From Prolixibacteraceae bacterium (GTDB lineage Bacteria; Bacteroidota; Bacteroidia; Bacteroidales; Prolixibacteraceae), in contig JANXYV010000162.1 in assembly GCA_025355875.1 (NCBI GenBank), positions 1 to 47,037 of the forward strand: a stretch of DNA of 47,037 nucleotides, read 5' to 3'. Below, one piece after another: positions 41,901 through 47,037 of this stretch (its first letter is position 1; each line of letters starts with the position of its first letter). Below the pieces are notes generated by a model, which did no database searches, was not told the DNA's origin, and worked only from the letters and a program-made list of their open reading frames with translations. A program made the position numbers and the translations under genes.

Positions 41901-44327
41901 ATGAAGCTTTTTAGAAAATTAAAATCGAACTGGAAATGGCTGGCAATTAATGTTACCGGCTTGAGTGTAGCGTTGGCCTGTATGCTGATCATTCTTCTGT
42001 ATGTGAGTCAGGAATTGAGTTTCGACCGCTTTCATTCAAAAGCCGACCGAATCTGCCGGGTAACCACTGATAGCAACAACGGTGCAACTTCGATGCACCC
42101 GGCGCGCGTGGCCGGTAGCTGGCCGAAGCAGGTCATGGCCGATTTTCCGGCCATCGAAAAGATGGTGCGGCTGGTTCCATTCCGAAGGGCAATTATCAAA
42201 ATCGGCGATCAGAAATTCTACAACGAACGGGCTTTCTCAACCGACAGTTCGTTTTTCGATGTGTTCGATTTTAAAGTTTTGACCGGGGATACTCAAAGAG
42301 CTTTCGCCCAACCTGGCCGTGCTTTCATCAGCCGGAGCCTGGCCATGAAATATTTTGGAAGCCTGGATGTGATTGGAAAGGAAATTTCGATTTTACACCA
42401 GCAGGTTCCTGAACCCAGAATTTATGTGATCGACGGCGTAATGGAAGATTTTCCTGAGAACTCGCATTTTCATGCCGATTTGCTCACCTCGTTTATGAAA
42501 GCTGAGGATCAGGAGGACTGGGCCTACACGTATTTTCTTCTGAAGCCCGAAACTGACATGGAAAACCTCAGGAATACCATTCAGAAAAAGTGGGAGGCCG
42601 ACAATAAATCCGGTAGTCCGGTTGCCATTTTGTATTTGCAAAAACTCACCGACATACATCTCTTCAGCCATAAAACCCGTGAAATGGAGAAAAACGGCGA
42701 CATCCGTTCCATCATTTTACTGGCGGGCGGTGCGCTGATTATCCTATTCATTGCACTCATCAATTTCATGAACCTGAACAGTGTCCAGTTTATCGCATCC
42801 ATGAAATCGGTCAGGGTGAAACTGATCAACGGGGCATCGAAATATAGAGTTGCGCTTGAAATGGCTTCCGAAGCTGTGATTCTTTCCTGCTTTTCGGTAG
42901 TCACCGGACTGTTCATTGCCGTCAGGTTGAGCCAATCGTTGAATCTTCAGGTTTTTCAGGCCGAAACGATAAGCTTGGTTGTGCTGGTTTCTGCCGGATT
43001 TATCCTGACCATCGCTTTCCTGTCGGTGATCCCGCTTTTCACCTCAAAAATTGTTTCCGACTTAAACATGAGACAGCAAAAAGGGCGATTGTATTCCTTC
43101 CCGCTGGTGTTACAATTCGCGCTTTCGGTTTTGGCTATCGCTTGCACGATGGTGCTTGGCAGACAAATGAACTTCCTGACCAACCAGCATCCGGCATCAC
43201 AAAATGCAAATATGATGGTGATTGCCAATAATCCGTGGGAAGCCGTTCAACGATACGAAAGGCTGAAAGGTGAATTGCTGAAACATCCTGAAATTACTGA
43301 AATGACTGCGGCAATGGAAGAACCGGGCGGTGACATTCTCGACAATTGCGGTTTTGAAATGGAAGGGGTTGACAAAAAGGAAGGCCAGGCGATCAATATT
43401 TTCACCACTGATTCCAATTTTTTCAGCATGCTCAACATTCACCCCATTGCAGGAACGACTGAACTGGGTTTTACGCCGTCGCAGCAATGGGAAGCCGATG
43501 CCGTTGATTTGAGCACCCTCCGGGGCAGCGGAAAGGCTGATCCGCAAAAGCTGGTTGAACTGCAGAAAAAAGTGGGCAATTACCGCGAAAAATATATCCT
43601 TAACCAAAGTGCGCTGAACCTGATCGGGATTGTTAATCCAAAAGATGCCATTGGCAAGCGTTTCAGGCTGAATTTCTTTTTGCCCGACTTGTTTCCTGAA
43701 GGAGAAATTGTTGGCGTCGTTCCCGATTTTCATTATACCAATCTGCACTCGGCTGAAAAGCCGCTGGCCATCGCACCTCGAAAAATGTTCAATTACTGTT
43801 TCATGATCGGCATTGATCCGGCACAACGTAAAAAGGCCACTGAAACGATCGCCACCACCTGGCAAAAAATCAATCCTGAATTTCCGCTTCAGTACGAATT
43901 CATGACTGACGCTTACCAGAAAGTGTATGCCGGCGAATATGCCCAGTCGCGGGTGTTGTCGCTGTTTGCAATTATCTCCATCCTGATTTCGGCGCTTGGT
44001 GTATTTGCCCTGGCCAGTTTCAAGATTCAACGTCAGGAAAAGGAAATCGGAATCAGAAAGGTAAACGGCGCAAGGAATTCGGAAATTCTCCTGATGCTCA
44101 ACCGCGATTTTATCAAATGGGTTTTGCTCGGATTTACGTTGGCAACGCCTTTCGCCTGGTATGCCATGCACCGATGGCTCGAAAACTTTGCCTACAAAAC
44201 CGAAATGAGCTGGTGGATTTTTGCCCTGGCAGGATTGTTGGCACTTGGGATTGCCTTGCTGACGGTAAGCTGGAAAAGCTGGAAAGCGGCCTCCAGGAAC
44301 CCGGTGGAGGCGCTGCGGTATGAATAA
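41901..44327 (+). CDS. MacB/FtsX-type ABC permease 4
   Basis: Permease of 808 aa, the longest of the five. TM1 lies near residues 14-36, helices of the first FtsX block near 275-395 (MKSVRVKLINGASKYRVALEM), and the last block reads KEIGIRKVNGARNSEILLMLNRDF. An extra stretch of about 40 residues sits in the second periplasmic domain (GFTPSQQWEADAVDLSTLRG and onward). The C-terminal 60 residues agree closely with permeases 1 and 3. A long antisense open frame inside it is judged a shadow. Confidence 0.9.
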   Translation: MKLFRKLKSNWKWLAINVTGLSVALACMLIILLYVSQELSFDRFHSKADRICRVTTDSNNGATSMHPARVAGSWPKQVMADFPAIEKMVRLVPFRRAIIKIGDQKFYNERAFSTDSSFFDVFDFKVLTGDTQRAFAQPGRAFISRSLAMKYFGSLDVIGKEISILHQQVPEPRIYVIDGVMEDFPENSHFHADLLTSFMKAEDQEDWAYTYFLLKPETDMENLRNTIQKKWEADNKSGSPVAILYLQKLTDIHLFSHKTREMEKNGDIRSIILLAGGALIILFIALINFMNLNSVQFIASMKSVRVKLINGASKYRVALEMASEAVILSCFSVVTGLFIAVRLSQSLNLQVFQAETISLVVLVSAGFILTIAFLSVIPLFTSKIVSDLNMRQQKGRLYSFPLVLQFALSVLAIACTMVLGRQMNFLTNQHPASQNANMMVIANNPWEAVQRYERLKGELLKHPEITEMTAAMEEPGGDILDNCGFEMEGVDKKEGQAINIFTTDSNFFSMLNIHPIAGTTELGFTPSQQWEADAVDLSTLRGSGKADPQKLVELQKKVGNYREKYILNQSALNLIGIVNPKDAIGKRFRLNFFLPDLFPEGEIVGVVPDFHYTNLHSAEKPLAIAPRKMFNYCFMIGIDPAQRKKATETIATTWQKINPEFPLQYEFMTDAYQKVYAGEYAQSRVLSLFAIISILISALGVFALASFKIQRQEKEIGIRKVNGARNSEILLMLNRDFIKWVLLGFTLATPFAWYAMHRWLENFAYKTEMSWWIFALAGLLALGIALLTVSWKSWKAASRNPVEALRYE

Positions 44328-44333
44328 CTGCCA

Positions 44334-44440
44334 CTCCTATCCTCCCCGAAGGGGAGGAACTTGATGCAGAAGATAAAATGAACGAAAGAAAAAATATGAA
44401 CCAGCCCAAAGTCTCCCCGAGGGAGATTTAAAGGGGCTTT
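44334..44440. repeat. Family A repeat bracket between permeases 4 and 5
   Basis: Left arm CTCCCCGAAGGGGAG with flanks (about 44334-44358); right arm TCTCCCCGAGGGAGA followed by TTTAAAGGGGCTTT (about 44411-44440). The middle is similar to that of the bracket at 38499. It ends 12 nt before the permease 5 start. Confidence 0.78.
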
Positions 44441-44452
44441 AATTGAAAAACC

Positions 44453-46801
44453 ATGTATACCAACTTTTTCAAAATAGCTTTCCGATACCTTTGGCGCAAC
44501 AAAACCTACAGCATCCTTAATTTCGTTTGTCTTACTTTTGGGCTGAGCTGTGCGATTGTAGCGGTTCTCTATATCTCGAATGCGCTCAGTTTCGACCAGT
44601 TTCACCAGAATTACAATCGCCTGTATTCGGTCGAAGCTTATGTCACTTATTTCAATGGCGACAAGTTTCCGAAAGAATACCTTTCGGCTTCTTTACCTGA
44701 TAACCTGAGAACACAGGCTCCGGAAATAGAAGAACTGACCCGGGTTGCTGAACGCGAATTTTCATTTGTAAGCGGCGATAAAACATTTACCGAAAACGGG
44801 TATTTTGCCGACAACAATTTCTTCAATGTGTTTTCCTTTCCGTTGATTCAGAATAATCCCAGGGTATTAAAGGATCAGAATTCGATTGTTATCTCGGAAT
44901 CCATGGCTATGAAATTCTTTGAAGGTATCGACTGCATTGGAAAATCACTTGTTCTGAAAGATGGCGAAAAACAACAAACATTTAGTGTATCAGGTGTATT
45001 CCAGCGGGTTCCACGGCAATCCGTCTTACAGTTCGATTTTGTGATTCCCTTCTCGAAATTTCTGGCCGACAACAGTTGGGCGCTTGAAACCGGTTCGTCA
45101 TCCAATTTGACCTGGGCTTTGCTGAAAGAAAATGCCGACCCCAAACAGGTGGAATCGAAGATCAAAAACCTGATCAAAACTCAGGAAGCCAATCTGAATC
45201 AGGAGCTTTTCCTGTTTCCGCTGAAAGAAAAAGCCTTGTATTCGTATGCAGGAGGAAAACGGGTTTGGCGCGAGATGCAAAACCTGGTCATCGTGGGCAC
45301 CATCGGCTTTGCTATTTTGCTGATCGCGTGTTTCAATTTCATCAATCTGGCCATTGCCCTGAACATCCGAAGGTATCGCGAAGCGGGCATCAAAAAAGTT
45401 TCAGGTTCAAGCAAATCAGGAATTGTGATCCAGTTTTTTGGCGAAACGTTTATCATCACCCTTATCAGCCTGATTTCAGCAATAGTCCTGGTAAATTTTC
45501 TGTTGGCGGGCTTCAATACCCTGTTCAACAACGACATTCAATTCAACTTACTCAACTTCCGAATGGGGCTGCTATTTGCAGCCATCGTGGTTTTTACCGG
45601 ATTGGCGTCCGGATTGCTTCCGGCATTGTACCTGGCCTCAGCGAATCCTATCAATGTGCTGAAGGGAAAACTGGCTACCAGCCAAAGCTACAGCCTATTC
45701 AGGCAGGGGCTCATCGTTTTTCAATTTGCCATACCTATCATCCTGATCATTTGCATGATGATCATCAAAACTCAGGACAGATACATGCGGAACTTCGATG
45801 TTGGAGTTGAACCGAACAAATTAATTGTAATGGATAATTCGCCAAACCTGCAAAGCCATGCGGAAAGTGTAAAAGCTGAAATCCTTGCCATACCTGGAAT
45901 TAGTGCTGTAAGCTACACCAATTGTATCCCGACACGAGGAACAAGACCTACGAGCGAGATCAACTGGGAAGGGAAAGATGCATCAGAAAAACTGCACTTT
46001 TGGTGTGTGAATGCTGATTTCGACTACAATAAAGCCGTCGATATTCATCTGGTTGTTGGAAGATTTTTCAGTCGGTCTTTTTCGTCAGATGCCGATGGTT
46101 ACCTGATTAACGATGTGGCCGCGCAAGTCATGAAACAGAAAAATCCGGTTGGCTCTCAAATTACAGTCGAAGGCAAAAAAGGAACTGTCATCGGTGTTTT
46201 TAAAGATTTTCATGCCATCGATCTGGCCGGACCAATTGTTCCAGCCATCATGCGCATCAAAGCATCCGATTGCCCGAACCTGCTGATAAAATATACCTCC
46301 GGAAGCTTTCCATCGATTTCTGGTAGAATACGCAAAGTATACCGGAATTACGAGCCTGATGCCATTTTTCAGCCGGTATTATTTCGTGATCTTACCTCCT
46401 ATTCCAATCTGAGTTTGCCATCCAATCTGGTAGGTTTGGCTTTTATCATTGCGCTTTCGCTGGCTTGTATGGGATTGTTTGGACTGGCTTCCTTCAGCTC
46501 AGAAATCCGTACCAAGGAAATCGGAATCCGGAAAGCCAACGGGGCAAGCACCCGATCAATCATTACACTATTGCTGGCCAGCTATACCAAATGGCTGACT
46601 ATTGCTTTCTTTCTGGCTTTGCCAGTCGCCTGGCTGGTTGGGAATTTCTTTTTGGGAAGGTTTTATTTCCATACACCTATGCCGCTGTGGGCCTTTCTAT
46701 TTGGTCCGGTCATTGCTGCAATGGTAGCATTGTCAACCGTCGGCTCGCAAACCTATGGCGCTGCCAGCCGAAACCCGGTGAAATCGTTAAGGTATGAGTA
46801 A
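44453..46801 (+). CDS. MacB/FtsX-type ABC permease 5
   Basis: Permease of 782 aa with the common layout: TM1 near residues 20-42, a cluster near 275-400 (IRRYREAGIKKVSGSSKSGIV), TM5 near 415-435, and final helices near 660-775 (KEIGIRKANGASTRSIITLLL). Its C-terminus (ASRNPVKSLRYE) is related to the others but lacks the near-identical WWIFALAGLLALGIALLTV block and the shared DNA tail. It is the most diverged member and the last gene of the array. No terminator was seen after it. Confidence 0.9.
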   Translation: MYTNFFKIAFRYLWRNKTYSILNFVCLTFGLSCAIVAVLYISNALSFDQFHQNYNRLYSVEAYVTYFNGDKFPKEYLSASLPDNLRTQAPEIEELTRVAEREFSFVSGDKTFTENGYFADNNFFNVFSFPLIQNNPRVLKDQNSIVISESMAMKFFEGIDCIGKSLVLKDGEKQQTFSVSGVFQRVPRQSVLQFDFVIPFSKFLADNSWALETGSSSNLTWALLKENADPKQVESKIKNLIKTQEANLNQELFLFPLKEKALYSYAGGKRVWREMQNLVIVGTIGFAILLIACFNFINLAIALNIRRYREAGIKKVSGSSKSGIVIQFFGETFIITLISLISAIVLVNFLLAGFNTLFNNDIQFNLLNFRMGLLFAAIVVFTGLASGLLPALYLASANPINVLKGKLATSQSYSLFRQGLIVFQFAIPIILIICMMIIKTQDRYMRNFDVGVEPNKLIVMDNSPNLQSHAESVKAEILAIPGISAVSYTNCIPTRGTRPTSEINWEGKDASEKLHFWCVNADFDYNKAVDIHLVVGRFFSRSFSSDADGYLINDVAAQVMKQKNPVGSQITVEGKKGTVIGVFKDFHAIDLAGPIVPAIMRIKASDCPNLLIKYTSGSFPSISGRIRKVYRNYEPDAIFQPVLFRDLTSYSNLSLPSNLVGLAFIIALSLACMGLFGLASFSSEIRTKEIGIRKANGASTRSIITLLLASYTKWLTIAFFLALPVAWLVGNFFLGRFYFHTPMPLWAFLFGPVIAAMVALSTVGSQTYGAASRNPVKSLRYE

Positions 46802-46920
46802 TGCAATTCAACTTTAGCCCTGATGATTCCAGCGAAAAATAGATGCAACAAAAGAATAAATGTTTCGTCGTTAGATACAATAACCACATTTTAAACGGTA
46901 TCCACCCCAGCATTTACATT

Positions 46921-47037
46921 CTAGGTCAGTAAATTTTTATCGATAAATTGCGGCAGCAGATCTTTGACTTTGGAAGTTTTGGTATCATTTATGTTTTGAA
47001 TCACATAGGTAAGCCATTTTTGCGGGTCGATGTTGTT
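46921..47037 (-). mobile_element. 3' end of an IS66-family transposase gene (partial)
   Basis: The minus strand reads 38 codons and a TAG from the right edge: the start NNIDPQKWLTYVIQNI and the later KVKDLLPQF match the C-terminal end of IS66 transposases (usual pattern: NGINPYEWLKDVLERI and LLP). The gene continues beyond the window. The insertion-sequence end should lie in 46802-46920, where I could not fix the terminal repeat. Confidence 0.72.

Noticed and set aside
43197-44171. Long open frame antisense to permease 4
   Set aside because: It overlaps a clear permease domain in full, reads as low-complexity basic and aromatic sequence, and has no family features. It is a shadow of codon bias.
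28891-44440. Repeats as a CRISPR array
   Set aside because: Copies are separated by whole genes, differ in sequence, have no unit spacing, and no cas genes are present.

Overview
The window is a chromosomal stretch of a Bacteroidota bacterium, most likely of the Bacteroidales/Marinilabiliales type. The evidence is promoters of the Bacteroidota form (TTG, about 18 nt, TAnnTTTG), a type IX secretion sorting domain, DUF1080 and DUF5723 proteins, bactofilin beside atpZ, and 8-TM MacB/FtsX permeases in tandem. No rRNA or tRNA genes were seen.

Left part (1-27.4 kb): mostly core genes in short operons. pyrH and frr are followed by a clear terminator. A DUF1080 lipid/sugar-type secreted protein and a PHP phosphatase converge on an OmpA-like lipoprotein. 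dxs is followed by an orphan histidine kinase. DUF177-rpmF ends at a strong terminator, and fabH plus a MaoC-type hydratase end at another. Then comes bactofilin, atpZ, an AtpI-like protein, atpB, atpE, a strong hairpin, atpF, atpH, atpA and atpG; atpD and atpC are absent. PAP2 phosphatase-dgkA runs convergently and overlaps atpG. An AraC regulator, a membrane-anchored DUF362 protein with a T9SS-type tail, and a large lipoprotein paired with a DUF5723 barrel follow.

Right part (24.6-46.8 kb): a two-component, sigma-54-dependent efflux locus. The kinase and its NtrC-type regulator are read leftwards. A good sigma-54 promoter with an upstream dyad drives the divergent TolC gene. Downstream are a membrane-fusion protein, two LolD/MacB-type ATPases and five large FtsX-type permeases. 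All five permeases end in related sequence but their N-terminal halves differ. A GxxExxY nuclease-like gene and an antisense AAA_14/DUF4143 ATPase interrupt the array.

The most unusual thing is the non-coding architecture of the efflux array. All nine spacers from TolC to the last permease hold one of two palindromic repeat families: a G/C-rich bracket (family A) or an imperfect inverted repeat built on TCTGAATCAGGATTT (family B). The first 27 kb shows neither. The GxxExxY gene lies exactly between the two halves of a family B palindrome. Two 15-codon relics of lost permease genes remain in spacers, one beside a 143-bp MITE-like element with perfect 9-bp flanking repeats. The array thus looks like a locus built and reshuffled by repeat-mediated duplication. 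The right edge enters the 3' end of an IS66-type transposase.
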